Below the pieces are notes generated by a model. The model did not search any database and had not been told where the DNA came from. It saw only the letters and a list, made by a program, of their open reading frames with translations. From an uncultured Sulfitobacter sp. (GTDB lineage: Bacteria; Pseudomonadota; Alphaproteobacteria; Rhodobacterales; Rhodobacteraceae), in the NCBI GenBank assembly GCA_947502265.1, contig CANMZB010000013.1:62001-126000 (forward strand): DNA of 64,000 nucleotides, read 5' to 3'. The translations under genes were made by a program, and so were the position numbers. Below are positions 18,853 to 28,192 of this stretch, piece after piece. The first letter of the stretch is position 1; each line of letters opens with the position of its first letter.

Positions 18853-20559
18853 TTATTTCTCGACCCAGTCGGCCAGTTCTGCTTTGCGCACTTTACCCGT
18901 TGCGGTCATTGGCAGGGCATCCACCATGCGGATTTCCGGCAGCTTGTATTTCGATATCCGCTCGGCCAGCCAATCGGACAGCGCTTCGGCGCTCAGGTCC
19001 GGGTCCGCGCGTTGGACAAACGCGACCGGTATCTGCCCGGAACGAATATCCGTGCGACCGACCACGCCCGATCCCTGCACGCCGGGATGTTTGCCCAGTG
19101 TCGCTTCGATCTCGGCGGGAAAGACGGACATGCCGCGCACCTTCAGCATCTCCTTGCGACGGCCCAGATAGTGCAGGTATCCTTTTTCGTCGATCACACC
19201 GATGTCACCGGTGTAAAGAAAGCCGTCGCGGATTGCTTCAGCGGTGGCGTCAGGTTTGCCCCAGTAGGATTTGAGCAGACCCGGACCACGCATTGTGATC
19301 TCGCCTTCGGACCCGAGCGGCAGGATCTGTCCGGTATCGAAATCACGGATGACGAATTCGTTCTGCGGCAACGGCAGGCCGACGAAAACCGGCTGTTGCT
19401 TTAGGTCATAGTCGTCGTCTTGCATGTCAGTGGTGAAGGTGTTGGAGGTGTGGGTTTCGGTCATCCCCCATGAGGCTTCAGCCAGAACAGTGCCTGTGAG
19501 GGCCTTCCATCGGGCGCGGATGTCGGGATCAAGCTTTTTCACAAAGCTCACGACACGGACGCGGTGCAACGAGGAAAGATCGAAATCCTTAAAGTCGGGA
19601 CGATCCATCAGCTCGATCGCGCCATCGACGATCATTCCGAAAACGGTGACCTTGTAGCGTTCGATGGCCTGCAAAACCGACAGGGGATCCCAGCGGGACA
19701 ACAGCACCAGAGGGTCACCCGTCATCACCGGAAAGATCAGCGCCATGTTTTCACCCGCGATCCAGAATTCGGGGAAGAACGTCAGGCTGACGCCTTCATC
19801 GCGGTTTGTGGTGACGGACCAGTTCGCCGCACCGGTAAAGACCATGTCGCGCTGGGTATGGACGCACCCTTTGGGCATTCCGGTTGTGCCGCCGGTATAG
19901 TTCAACGCCGCCGGACTATCGAGATCGCCAAGAGCGATTTCATCGTCGGGCATGTTGGCGAGGGCATCCAGAAAACCGGTGGTGCCGGGGGTGTCCTGTG
20001 GCGGCGTGTTGACGCTGTGAGGGCAGTGGATTTCCGGATTTTCGGGGATAAGGGCGGAAAGCGGTGTGGAGAATATCTCTTGGAGACTCGTTTCTTCACG
20101 CGCGGCCTGAACCGTTTCCACAAGCGTTTCGATCGTAACCATCAAACGCGCGTCGGTATCGTTCAGAACATATGCCACTTCCTGCGCGGTCGACAGAGGG
20201 GAGATCGGGACATGCACAAGCCCGGCTTTCAGGATGCCATAGAAGGCAAAATGAAACTGCGGGCAATTCGGCATGAAAACGGCAACACGATCCCCTTTTT
20301 CCAGCCCGCGCGCTGCGAGCAGGGCGGCGAAGCGGTTGGATTGCGCATTCAGCTCTGACCACGAGATTTTCGTGCCATAGAAAATGAGCGCCGGAGCATC
20401 GGGGCGGGTTTGCGCCCAATGGCTGATATGCTCCGAAAGGGGGCGCTCGCCCAGCGGATATGTGACATTTTTGGCAAGCTTGTCAGGCCATGAGGCGTGT
20501 TGGCGGGCGATCACGTCGGCAAGGTAGCTGTCCAGATCGAGAGGTGCTTTGGTGGTCAT
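18853..20559 (-). CDS. AMP-forming acyl-CoA synthetase (ligase 1)
   Basis: A 568-residue ANL-superfamily enzyme that would activate a carboxylic acid to acyl-AMP and then acyl-CoA. The P-loop-like motif YTGGTTGMPKG is near residue 216, the acyl-binding and A5 region (SWGMTETHT) near 365, and the hinge YTGDIGVIDEKGYLHYLGRRKEM with the catalytic C-terminal lysine in MTATGKVRK near 558. The start ATG overlaps the stop of ligase 2 by four bases. The substrate pocket cannot be read from sequence; its neighbours point to a substrate that is carboxylated after CoA activation. Why two ligases are present is unclear: they may handle different imported acids or successive steps. Confidence 0.9.
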   Translation of the reverse strand: MTTKAPLDLDSYLADVIARQHASWPDKLAKNVTYPLGERPLSEHISHWAQTRPDAPALIFYGTKISWSELNAQSNRFAALLAARGLEKGDRVAVFMPNCPQFHFAFYGILKAGLVHVPISPLSTAQEVAYVLNDTDARLMVTIETLVETVQAAREETSLQEIFSTPLSALIPENPEIHCPHSVNTPPQDTPGTTGFLDALANMPDDEIALGDLDSPAALNYTGGTTGMPKGCVHTQRDMVFTGAANWSVTTNRDEGVSLTFFPEFWIAGENMALIFPVMTGDPLVLLSRWDPLSVLQAIERYKVTVFGMIVDGAIELMDRPDFKDFDLSSLHRVRVVSFVKKLDPDIRARWKALTGTVLAEASWGMTETHTSNTFTTDMQDDDYDLKQQPVFVGLPLPQNEFVIRDFDTGQILPLGSEGEITMRGPGLLKSYWGKPDATAEAIRDGFLYTGDIGVIDEKGYLHYLGRRKEMLKVRGMSVFPAEIEATLGKHPGVQGSGVVGRTDIRSGQIPVAFVQRADPDLSAEALSDWLAERISKYKLPEIRMVDALPMTATGKVRKAELADWVEK

Positions 20560-22253
20560 TTCCTGGACACTCCTTCTTGCAGGTCTTTCAGGATAAGTTC
20601 GCGCAGTTTGTATTTTTCTACCTTTGCAGTGGGGGTGATCGGCAGGGCATCAATAAACCGCACATGGCGCGGGCGCATATAACGCGGCATTTCGGCCTCT
20701 GTGTGTGCATCAATCTGTTCGTGCGTGAGGGTCACGCCGGGCTCGGGTTCGATCCAGACGACAATGTCGTCCTCCTCTCCCACAGCAGCGGGAATCGGCA
20801 CGGCGGCGCAGGCGCGCACACCGGGAACATTCAGAATGACGGATTCAACCTCGAACGAGCTGACGTTTTCGCCGCGCACACGGAAATAGCCACCCATCCG
20901 GTCGATAAAGACATAAAGCCCCTTTTCCGCGTCAATACAGCGGATGGCATCGCCGGTGTGGAACCAGCAGTTCTTCAAAGCCTTGAGCGTTGCTTCGGGT
21001 TTGTTCAGGTAACCTTGGAGGATCAGGTCGGGAAAGCGCGGGCGCAGGCAAAGCTGGCCGACTTCTCCTTCGGGCACAGGCATGTCGTTTTCGTCCATCG
21101 CCGCCACTTCGAAGAATTTGGCGGGGGCGCCCATGATGCCTTTGGGCAGATCTTCGCGCCCGTCAAAAATGGGCCGTCCCAATGCCGTAACGCGTGCGCG
21201 GTATGTTTCCTTGTCGTGACCTTTCCACAGATTGGCAGGGGTGCCTTGACTGTCGGGGAATTCGTCGATGACACCGGCAAAGACCGATCCGCTTTCGGTC
21301 TGGCCAAACCCGACCGAGATGAAATCTACGCCAAAGCGGCGTGCGAATGCGTGATGGCGCGGGGTGTAGGGCTGAATGTGCATTTTGTTGAGCGTGTTGG
21401 CCGCATCATCGGGGCCTTCGGGCTGCGACATGATATGAGGGATCATGACGTCCAGAAGGGTCGTTGCAGACGCTCCTACCTTGGCAATGCGCGCCCAGTA
21501 TTCGGTCGCTGAAAACCTGTCCCAAAGACCGGTTGTGCAGCCAGTCCAGACGGCGCGGCCAAACAGGTTGAAGGCACCGCCGACATGGTACAGCGGAAGG
21601 TCGCAATGCACGACGTCCTCTTTGGTGTTCATGTCGCGCGCGGTGTAGCAGTACTGGTTGATCCAACGATGGCCAAGACGAACGCCTTTGGCCGGACCGG
21701 TGGTGCCGGAGGTATAGATGATGGCGGCGGTGTCGGCCGCGCCCAGTTCCGTTGTCTCGGGGAGGGGGCCATCGGCCTCGTAGGCCTCGACGTCGCCACC
21801 GGGTCCGATCAGCGTAAAGTCGGGCATTTCGGCGCGCAATTGCGTGATCAACTGTACGCCATGGGCATCGGCAATGATCGCTTTTGGGGCGGTGTCGCCA
21901 ACCTGATAGGTTAGAAAACCGGCGCGCAGATTATAGTTGATCGGGGCAAAAACCGCGCCAAGCCGCCAGATGGCGAACATCGACAACGCCGTGATCAGCG
22001 CGTTTTGCGAATGGACCGATACATGGTCTCCGGCCTCCACACCCTGTGCGGCCAGCCCCGACGCCATGCGACGTGTGCGGGCCGCAAATTCGGCAAAGCT
22101 GAGATCAAGGTTTTCGTCCCCGTAGTGCAGCAGCAGCTTGTCCGGCATTTGCGCGGCATGCGCATCAAGCGCATGGAGCAAGACATCGCCCTCTTTTGTC
22201 ATCCGCTCGAACACCTGGCCTGTGCTCAGGAGGGGTGCGTCAGTTGTGTTCAT
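20556..22253 (-). CDS. AMP-forming acyl-CoA synthetase (ligase 2), CaiC-like
   Basis: The ATG at 22253 is preferred because GGAGGGAAG precedes it; the open frame runs seven codons further. The 565-residue protein has the AMP-binding loop IYTSGTTGPAKG (near residue 183), the GQTESG region where most relatives have GxTE, the hinge FHTGDAIRCID and the C-terminal catalytic lysine in ITPTAKVEKYKL. The overall pattern resembles crotonobetaine/carnitine-type ligases rather than FadD. It overlaps the end of the free biotin-carrier gene by 14 bases and the start of ligase 1 by four, so the three are tightly coupled. Confidence 0.88.
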   Translation of the reverse strand: MNTTDAPLLSTGQVFERMTKEGDVLLHALDAHAAQMPDKLLLHYGDENLDLSFAEFAARTRRMASGLAAQGVEAGDHVSVHSQNALITALSMFAIWRLGAVFAPINYNLRAGFLTYQVGDTAPKAIIADAHGVQLITQLRAEMPDFTLIGPGGDVEAYEADGPLPETTELGAADTAAIIYTSGTTGPAKGVRLGHRWINQYCYTARDMNTKEDVVHCDLPLYHVGGAFNLFGRAVWTGCTTGLWDRFSATEYWARIAKVGASATTLLDVMIPHIMSQPEGPDDAANTLNKMHIQPYTPRHHAFARRFGVDFISVGFGQTESGSVFAGVIDEFPDSQGTPANLWKGHDKETYRARVTALGRPIFDGREDLPKGIMGAPAKFFEVAAMDENDMPVPEGEVGQLCLRPRFPDLILQGYLNKPEATLKALKNCWFHTGDAIRCIDAEKGLYVFIDRMGGYFRVRGENVSSFEVESVILNVPGVRACAAVPIPAAVGEEDDIVVWIEPEPGVTLTHEQIDAHTEAEMPRYMRPRHVRFIDALPITPTAKVEKYKLRELILKDLQEGVSRK

Positions 22254-22476
22254 GACTTCCCTCCAGAATGGCAAGCGGTTGATCCTCGGTCACCTCGTCG
22301 CCTTCGGCAACAAGCAGCGATTTGATGCGTCCGGCGGTCTCCGAGGCGATGGGGATTTCCATTTTCATCGCCTCGATGATCATCACTGACTCTTCCTCGG
22401 CAACGCTGTCGCCGGGAGATTTCAACAGTTGCCATACACGGCCCGTGACATCGGATTTGAGTGTGATTTCAGACAT
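22240..22476 (-). CDS. Free-standing biotin carboxyl carrier protein
   Basis: Seventy-eight residues forming just one biotinyl domain: VWQLLKSPGDSVAEEESV, then the IIEAMKMEIPI hairpin with the biotin-accepting Lys38, then a second half-motif ending in ITEDQPLAILE-like sequence. It lacks the proline-rich linker of AccB, as in the small carriers of acyl-CoA carboxylases and decarboxylases. AAGGAGC lies just before the ATG. It is encoded between the importer permease and ligase 2 and would be the partner of the 511-residue carboxyltransferase at the start of the operon, charged in trans by the BC domain of the 1094-residue protein (inference). Confidence 0.9.
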   Translation of the reverse strand: MSEITLKSDVTGRVWQLLKSPGDSVAEEESVMIIEAMKMEIPIASETAGRIKSLLVAEGDEVTEDQPLAILEGSHEHN

Positions 22477-22500
22477 GGTTTGCTCCTTGAATGGTTTGAA

Positions 22501-23403
22501 TCAGTGGCGCGACGTAGGATCGAGCGCCTCGCGCAGGGATTCGCCCACAGTGTTGAACGCCAGTGCGGTAACGAGGATCGCGATGCCGGGTGCATACATC
22601 TGCGCAGGCGAGATCTGTGCGTAGATATAGGCCCGCGCGATCATGGACCCCCACGACGGATCAGGCGGCTGCATCCCAAGACCGAGAAAGCTCAGAGACG
22701 CTTCGGCCAGCAGGGCGACAGCCATCAGCAAGGTGATTTGTACCAATACCGGCTGGATCGCGTTGGGCAGGATATGACGCAGGAGAATCCAGCCTGACGA
22801 GGCTCCGAAGCACTGCGACGCTTCGACATAAAGCTCCTGTTTAAGCACCAGCGCACGCGCCCGCACCAGACGGGCAAGTTGCGGGGCAAAAACGATGCCG
22901 ACCGACAGCATGGCGTTGGTAAGCCCGATACCGAGAACACCGGTAACCGCAATGGCCAGCACGATTGCGGGAAAGGAGAGGAACGTATCGAGGATACGGC
23001 TGATTACCTCATCCACCCAGCCTCCGGTATAACCGGCGATCAACCCTACCGGCACACCCAGCGCGGTGGCCACACCAACCGCAAGCACCGCCGCATAGAC
23101 AGAAGCCGTTGCGCCGTGGATCAGCCGCGAAAATACGTCGCGGCCCAGATCATCGGTGCCCAGAAGATGCGCAGAGGAAGGCGGCTCAAGCATCGCGGCG
23201 TAGTCTTGCAATGTCGGGTCGTAGGGTGCAATCTGGTCGGCAAAGATCGCGCAGGAAAAGATGACGATAAGGACGGCCAGACCGATGGCCGCGATCGGAT
23301 CGTCGATCAGCCAATGCAAAAGGCGGGTGAAAAAGCCGGGCCGGTCGATACGCGGCGCAATAACGCCGGTGGGCTGGCTTTGAGATGGGGCTGTATCATT
23401 CAT
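22501..23403 (-). CDS. Peptide/nickel-type ABC importer permease, DppC/OppC-like
   Basis: A 300-residue inner-membrane permease. One N-terminal helix (about 35-55) and the IAPYDP motif typical of the OppC N-terminal domain precede five helices from about 95 to 285. The BPD transport EAA loop, contacting the ATPases, reads EASQCFGASSGWILLRHILPN (given in two parts: EASQCFGASSG, WILLRHILPN) near residue 200. It pairs with the overlapping DppB-like gene and with the OppD/OppF ATPases and binding protein encoded upstream. The ATG overlaps the stop of the DppB-like gene. Confidence 0.9.
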   Translation of the reverse strand: MNDTAPSQSQPTGVIAPRIDRPGFFTRLLHWLIDDPIAAIGLAVLIVIFSCAIFADQIAPYDPTLQDYAAMLEPPSSAHLLGTDDLGRDVFSRLIHGATASVYAAVLAVGVATALGVPVGLIAGYTGGWVDEVISRILDTFLSFPAIVLAIAVTGVLGIGLTNAMLSVGIVFAPQLARLVRARALVLKQELYVEASQCFGASSGWILLRHILPNAIQPVLVQITLLMAVALLAEASLSFLGLGMQPPDPSWGSMIARAYIYAQISPAQMYAPGIAILVTALAFNTVGESLREALDPTSRH

Positions 23404-24359
23404 CGCTGGGCAATCCTGGGATCAAGTATGGAGTAAAGCACATCGGTGATCAGGTTCACGGTGATCACGGTCACAACCATGACCAGCACCGCGCCCTGCA
23501 CGACGGGAAAATCGCGTTGCAGGGTGGCGTTGACGATGGTGTTTCCCATGCCGGGAATGGCGAACACGATTTCGACCACAACGGTGGCGGCAAGGGTGCG
23601 GTTAATCAGAAGTGAAATCACCGTCAGCAGGTTCACCGACACATTGCGCAGCCCGTGTTTCCACAGGATCGACCGGAAGGGCAGCCCCTTGGCATGCAGC
23701 GTCCGGAAATGTTGCGAGTGCAGGGTTTCCACCAGCGAAGAGCGCAACTGGCGTGCGACCTCGGCCATGCCGGAGGCGGCAAGGGCCACGGCGGGCAGGG
23801 TGGCATACCACAGAGCCTCCAGCGGATTCTCGAACGGGGAAACAAATCCGGTGGCAGGAAACCATGACCTGTTAAGCGCAAAGACCACAACAAAGATCAT
23901 CGCGATCCAGAAGTTCGGAAGGGCGACGCCTACGGAGCTCAATACCATGACCAGCTTGTCGCTAAACCCGCCAGAGCGGGACGCCGCGAGAATACCAAGC
24001 GGCACCCCGATCAGCACCGAAAGGGTCACAGCATACAGCACAATGAACAGCGTGTTTGGAAACACCCGCGCCAGCGTGGTCGCGACGGGTTCGCCCGACA
24101 GCAGGGATTCCGATAAATCCCCCTGCACAGCGCCCCAGACCCATTGGCCGTATTGCACGATCAACGGTTGATCGAGACCTTTGAGGCGGCGGATTTCCTC
24201 GATCCGTTCGACCGTGGCGTTTTCCCCCGCGAGGGTGATTGCCACGTCGCCGGGCAGCAATTTCAGGAGCATGAAGACAGAAAAAGTGGCGAGCAGCAGA
24301 ACGGGTATCGCCTGAAGCAGCCGTCGTGTCAGCATCTTGCGTTGGACCGTGTTGAGCAT
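23400..24359 (-). CDS. Peptide/nickel-type ABC importer permease, DppB/OppB-like
   Basis: A 319-residue permease with an N-terminal helix (about 12-32), the DppB-type periplasmic segment (LPGDVAITLAGENATVE), and five helices between about 98 and 310. The EAA-like loop lies near residue 215 (HSQHFRTLHAKGLPFRSILW). The ATG at 24359 has no strong ribosome site; an internal ATG at 24335 is an alternative. It follows the binding-protein gene after an 80-base gap that can fold into a GC-rich hairpin, which may lower permease expression relative to the binding protein. Confidence 0.88.
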   Translation of the reverse strand: MLNTVQRKMLTRRLLQAIPVLLLATFSVFMLLKLLPGDVAITLAGENATVERIEEIRRLKGLDQPLIVQYGQWVWGAVQGDLSESLLSGEPVATTLARVFPNTLFIVLYAVTLSVLIGVPLGILAASRSGGFSDKLVMVLSSVGVALPNFWIAMIFVVVFALNRSWFPATGFVSPFENPLEALWYATLPAVALAASGMAEVARQLRSSLVETLHSQHFRTLHAKGLPFRSILWKHGLRNVSVNLLTVISLLINRTLAATVVVEIVFAIPGMGNTIVNATLQRDFPVVQGAVLVMVVTVITVNLITDVLYSILDPRIAQR

Positions 24360-24402
24360 GAAACAGATCTTTGCGTTTGGAGGTGTCGTGTTTAATTATG
24401 AT

Positions 24403-24431
24403 GCGCCGGAGCAGGGATGAGACCCCGGCGC
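24403..24431. promoter_or_regulatory. Intercistronic hairpin after the binding-protein gene
   Basis: GCGCCGG (24403-24409) and CCGGCGC (24425-24431) form a 7-bp GC stem with a 15-base loop in the gap between the substrate-binding protein and the permease gene. Such hairpins commonly stabilise the upstream message or partly terminate transcription. No long U-run follows on the transcribed strand. Confidence 0.5.
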
Positions 24432-24439
24432 AACAGGGC

Positions 24440-26014
24440 TTAGCCTAGCGTCACGTCAGAAAACTTTGGTTTTCCAAGTAGGTTGGCATTAAATCCCTGC
24501 ACATTGGACGTGATTGCATCGACTTCGTAGCGAACCGATAGCGGGATCGAGAGCTGGGCTTTCATGACCATTTGCTGCACCTCATCGAGTGCAGCTTTGC
24601 GATCATCCTGATCACTGCTCTCGCGGCTGGCCTGGATCGCTGCTTCAAACCCTTCGGGTGGCGTGACGCGGCCGGGGTTGTAGAATGACTCGGCCGAGTA
24701 CAGCAGCGAGTAGGTGAGAGAAGGATCGGGCCTGCCGGTCCAAGCCGACAAGAGAAGATCACCCTGCTTTTCCTCGCCAAAGAATCTGCCGGAATTCTCG
24801 GCAATTGGAGCGTTTTGGAAGCGACCGCGCACGCCAATTTTATTCCATTGCGCAAGCAGCACTTCCTGACGCTGTACCGACCCCTGATCAGGATAACCCC
24901 TTAAATCAAGTTCCAGCCCGTCTGCGTATCCGGCCTCTTCCAAAAGTGCACGGGCCTGCTCAAGGTCGAATGTTGTCAGCTTTGCAGCAGCTTCGGAGTA
25001 GGCCCAGTGGGCTTTAGGCAGATTCATATAGGCTGCCTCGCCTACGTTAGCCTGCGTTGCCGCCACGAACGCTTCACGGTCGATGGCAAGTGAAAGCGCA
25101 CGGCGCACACGTACATCTTGCAACGCACCACGGGCAGAGTTGACGTAGAGTTGGTGGATGTAGAGTGTCGGACCTGAAACAATGCCAAGCGTCGGAATCC
25201 TCTCGACCAATACCTTCTGCCGTTCGCTGAGTTGATAAGAGATGTGGACCTGACCGGACTGTACTGCGCGCAGGCCGGTAGCTTCTTCCGGAATGATAAA
25301 CATTTCGATCCCGTCTGTACCCGGTATACCGTCTCGCCAGTGGGCGTCAAACCTTGTGCATACGACCTTTTCCCCGTCCGTCCACGATACGAACGACCAA
25401 GGGCCGGTTCCAACAGGATTACGTTCAATCGTTGCTTCGGGATCGTTGCCAAGGGCCGTCGGTGATACCATCATGCCAGCACGGTCCGACAGGATCAGCG
25501 GCAGGGCGGTATCGGGCGCTGAAAGGGTAATGGTTACAGTAAGGGGGTCGGTGGCTTCGACGGATGCGACGCTGGCCAGATCGCGTTTGATGTTTGAAAT
25601 CTCTGCCGTGCGGTTACGATCGAGATTGAATTTGACTGCTTCGGCATCAAACGGCGTACCATCGTGGAAGGTGACGCCTTCTTGCAGCTTCAACACCAGA
25701 GTTGTGGTGTCGGGAAAGGACCATTCGGCAGCAAGACCGGCCTTTGGCGCCAGTGATTCAGGCTCCCAATCAACCAGCGTGTCGTAAATGTTGTACAGGA
25801 AAACGTGATCCGATCCTGAACCGCCCGTTGCGGGGTCAAGGCTCGACGGGTTGGCGTTGGCACGTACACGCAGCACGTTATCACCTGCCGCATGCGCCAT
25901 GCCGGGGATGCCGCCGATGGCTGCTGCCCCTGCCAATCCGGCCAGTCCGCTCAGAACCTGGCGGCGGCGCAGTGGTGGTAGAGCATTGATTGCTTTGAGT
26001 TGTTTATTGTTCAT
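24440..26014 (-). CDS. Tat-exported ABC substrate-binding protein, family 5 (DppA/OppA-like)
   Basis: A 524-residue periplasmic binding protein. The signal peptide carries a twin-arginine motif RRRQVL at residues 16-21 and ends near GMAHAA, so it is probably exported folded by Tat. The SBP_bac_5 fold shows in VTFHDGTPFDAEAVKFNLDR (near residue 110) and RRALSLAIDREAF (near 310). Family members bind oligopeptides, opines, nickel complexes or oligosaccharides. Here the neighbouring CoA ligases and carboxylases suggest a carboxylated or amide-linked organic compound, which is inference. CGGGAGG precedes the ATG. Confidence 0.92.
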   Translation of the reverse strand: MNNKQLKAINALPPLRRRQVLSGLAGLAGAAAIGGIPGMAHAAGDNVLRVRANANPSSLDPATGGSGSDHVFLYNIYDTLVDWEPESLAPKAGLAAEWSFPDTTTLVLKLQEGVTFHDGTPFDAEAVKFNLDRNRTAEISNIKRDLASVASVEATDPLTVTITLSAPDTALPLILSDRAGMMVSPTALGNDPEATIERNPVGTGPWSFVSWTDGEKVVCTRFDAHWRDGIPGTDGIEMFIIPEEATGLRAVQSGQVHISYQLSERQKVLVERIPTLGIVSGPTLYIHQLYVNSARGALQDVRVRRALSLAIDREAFVAATQANVGEAAYMNLPKAHWAYSEAAAKLTTFDLEQARALLEEAGYADGLELDLRGYPDQGSVQRQEVLLAQWNKIGVRGRFQNAPIAENSGRFFGEEKQGDLLLSAWTGRPDPSLTYSLLYSAESFYNPGRVTPPEGFEAAIQASRESSDQDDRKAALDEVQQMVMKAQLSIPLSVRYEVDAITSNVQGFNANLLGKPKFSDVTLG

Positions 26015-26051
26015 ATCTTATCCTCCCGTTTTAAGTTTGTCGTGTTTTGGC

Positions 26052-26084
26052 CCACCGGATATTTGAAATCCGGGGGACCGGTGG
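26052..26084. promoter_or_regulatory. Nested stem-loops between the OppF-like and binding-protein genes
   Basis: CCGGAT (26055-26060) pairs with ATCCGG (26068-26073) around a 7-base loop. CCACCGG (26052-26058) can alternatively pair with CCGGTGG (26078-26084). The element lies in the 73-base gap before the binding-protein gene and may set differential expression within the operon. Confidence 0.45.
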
Positions 26085-26087
26085 TTG

Positions 26088-27128
26088 CTAACCGTCCGAA
26101 CCGATTTCGAGCGGCGGCAGGCCGTCCGGTGTGGCGTGATGGCAGGCGGTGAAATGGTCCGGCCTAAGTTCGCGCCATGCGGGGCTTTCGTGTTTGCAAA
26201 TTTCCGTGGCCCAAGGGCAGCGGGTATGGAACCGGCATCCGCTGGGCGGATCCAGCGGGCTTGGAATATCGCCCTCCAGTCGCAATTGTGTGCGATCACG
26301 CAGATGTGCGGGCAGGGGTTGCGGCTCTGCCGACAACAGCGCAACCGTGTAGGGATGCAGGGGCCGGTCGATCACGTCATCGGTGCGGCCCAGCTCCATG
26401 AATTTTCCAAGGTAGGTGACGGCAATGCGGTCGCTGATCTGGGCGACGATTGCGATGTCATGCGCAATGAACGCATAGGCCAGCCCGAAATCACGTTGCA
26501 ACTCGACGAACAGGTTCAGGATCTCGCCGCGAATGGAAACATCAAGCGCGGCAACAACCTCGTCACACACCACCAGCTTGGGGTTAAGCGGCAGAATGCG
26601 CGCGATGTTGACCCGTTGTTTTTGGCCGCCCGACAATTCATGCGGATATCGCAACGCCATGTCGTGGCGTAGCCCGACCCGCTCCAGCGCATCCAGCGCA
26701 CGTTGGCGCATCTCGGCCCGGTCCATACCGCCCATAAACCGCATCGGCTCCAACAGGCTGTCGAGAATGGTCATTCTGGGATTAAGCGCAGCGCTGGGGT
26801 CTTGAAAAACCATCTGGTACGCGCGGCGGGCCTGACGCCATTCGCGCCGCGAAAAATCGGCGCGATCATGGCCGTCAAAGTGCACTGTGCCGTCGGATGG
26901 ATCAAGCAAACCGGCAAGCACCCGACCGATGGTCGATTTGCCAGAGCCGCTTTCCCCGATGATGCCAAATGTCTCGCCGCGCCGGATGTCAAAGCTGACA
27001 TCGTCGACCGCGCGCAACTCGCCGGTGCCGTCGAGCGTACGAAAGCGTATGGACAGGTCGCGGACCTCGGCGACGGGTCCATCGGCAGTTCCGCTTGCGA
27101 GGGGAGGTGTTGCTGTAGAATTTGTCAT
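26088..27128 (-). CDS. ABC importer ATPase, OppF/DppF-like
   Basis: The open frame begins at 27272, but the ATG at 27128 overlaps the OppD-like stop by four bases and gives a normal 346-residue ATPase. Walker A is GESGSGKST (near 64), signature LSGGQKQRVNIARIL (near 170) and Walker B VVCDEVVAALDV; the last departs slightly from the usual DEPVSALDV, with Val in place of Pro. The C-terminal cysteine-containing oligopeptide domain (GCRFHTRCPWATEIC, near 300), which can hold a 4Fe-4S cluster in relatives, is present. Confidence 0.9.
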   Translation of the reverse strand: MTNSTATPPLASGTADGPVAEVRDLSIRFRTLDGTGELRAVDDVSFDIRRGETFGIIGESGSGKSTIGRVLAGLLDPSDGTVHFDGHDRADFSRREWRQARRAYQMVFQDPSAALNPRMTILDSLLEPMRFMGGMDRAEMRQRALDALERVGLRHDMALRYPHELSGGQKQRVNIARILPLNPKLVVCDEVVAALDVSIRGEILNLFVELQRDFGLAYAFIAHDIAIVAQISDRIAVTYLGKFMELGRTDDVIDRPLHPYTVALLSAEPQPLPAHLRDRTQLRLEGDIPSPLDPPSGCRFHTRCPWATEICKHESPAWRELRPDHFTACHHATPDGLPPLEIGSDG

Positions 27129-28192
27129 GGCATCTGCTCCGACAGGCCGGATGTTTGCGATGATACCGGCGCGGGGGTTTCCACCGCACCGTCCAGCGAT
27201 AGTTCTTCGGAGCGCCAGCATCGCACACGCCGCTTGGCGTCGATGCTGCGCAAGTCCTGCGGGTTTTCGCATCCATCAGCGCTGTAGGCGCAGCGGGCGG
27301 CAAAACGGCATCCTTCGGGCATGTCCTGCGGGGCAGGGACGCGGCCGGAAATATACGCAAACTTGCCCCGTTCGTGATTGAAATGCGGCAATGAGCGCAA
27401 CAACCCGGACGTGTAGGGGTGGCGCGGCTGCATCAGGGCGTCATCAACCGGAGCGTCCTCGATGATTTGCCCGGCATACATGGTGATCATCCGCTGGCAG
27501 GTTTCGGCAACCACGCCCAGATCGTGCGTAATGAACAGCATCGCCATGCCGCGTTCTTCGGACAGGCGCGTCAAAAGCTCCATGATCTGCGCCTGAATGG
27601 TCACATCAAGGGCGGTCGTCGGCTCGTCTGCGATAATCAGCTGCGGGCGGTTGATCAGGGCAATCGCGATCATCACCCGCTGGCGCATGCCGCCGGACAA
27701 CTGGTGCGGATAATCGTCAATGCGTTTTTGCGGGGCGGGAATACCGACCTCGGCAAGGGCGGCAATAACACGTTCGCGTTCCTCGGCGCGCGGCAGGCGT
27801 TCGTGCAGACGAAGCGCTTCCGAGATCTGGCTGCCGATGGTAAACACCGGATCAAGCGCGCTCATCGGTTCCTGAAAGATCATGGCGATGGATTTGCCGC
27901 GCATCCGGCGGATCTGTGTTGTGCTTGCCTGTGCCATGTCAACACCGCCGAGATGGACTTGGCCGCTGATCTGTGCGGTGGAGGGCAACAGCCGCATCAG
28001 CGACAGACCTGTCACCGATTTGCCGCAGCCGGATTCACCGACCAGCCCGACCCGCTCTCCCGGCTGGATGGCAAAGTTTAGATCGCGCACGACCTGAAGC
28101 AAGGGCTGGCCGCGTCGCCCCCGGAACGAGATTGAGAGATCGCGCACATTAAGAAGCGGTTCGGGGGCGGCGCCGAGCGGTGCGCCTGTCAT
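27125..28192 (-). CDS. ABC importer ATPase, OppD/DppD-like
   Basis: A 355-residue ATPase: Walker [10 protein letters not shown] (near 55), signature [15 protein letters not shown] (near 160), Walker [14 protein letters not shown] and a C-terminal oligo_HPY domain with [15 protein letters not shown] (near 300). Its ATG overlaps the stop of the carboxyltransferase gene, and its end overlaps the OppF-like start. With the two permeases and the binding protein it makes a complete five-gene importer embedded inside a carboxylase operon. Confidence 0.92.
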   Translation of the reverse strand: MTGAPLGAAPEPLLNVRDLSISFRGRRGQPLLQVVRDLNFAIQPGERVGLVGESGCGKSVTGLSLMRLLPSTAQISGQVHLGGVDMAQASTTQIRRMRGKSIAMIFQEPMSALDPVFTIGSQISEALRLHERLPRAEERERVIAALAEVGIPAPQKRIDDYPHQLSGGMRQRVMIAIALINRPQLIIADEPTTALDVTIQAQIMELLTRLSEERGMAMLFITHDLGVVAETCQRMITMYAGQIIEDAPVDDALMQPRHPYTSGLLRSLPHFNHERGKFAYISGRVPAPQDMPEGCRFAARCAYSADGCENPQDLRSIDAKRRVRCWRSEELSLDGAVETPAPVSSQTSGLSEQMP

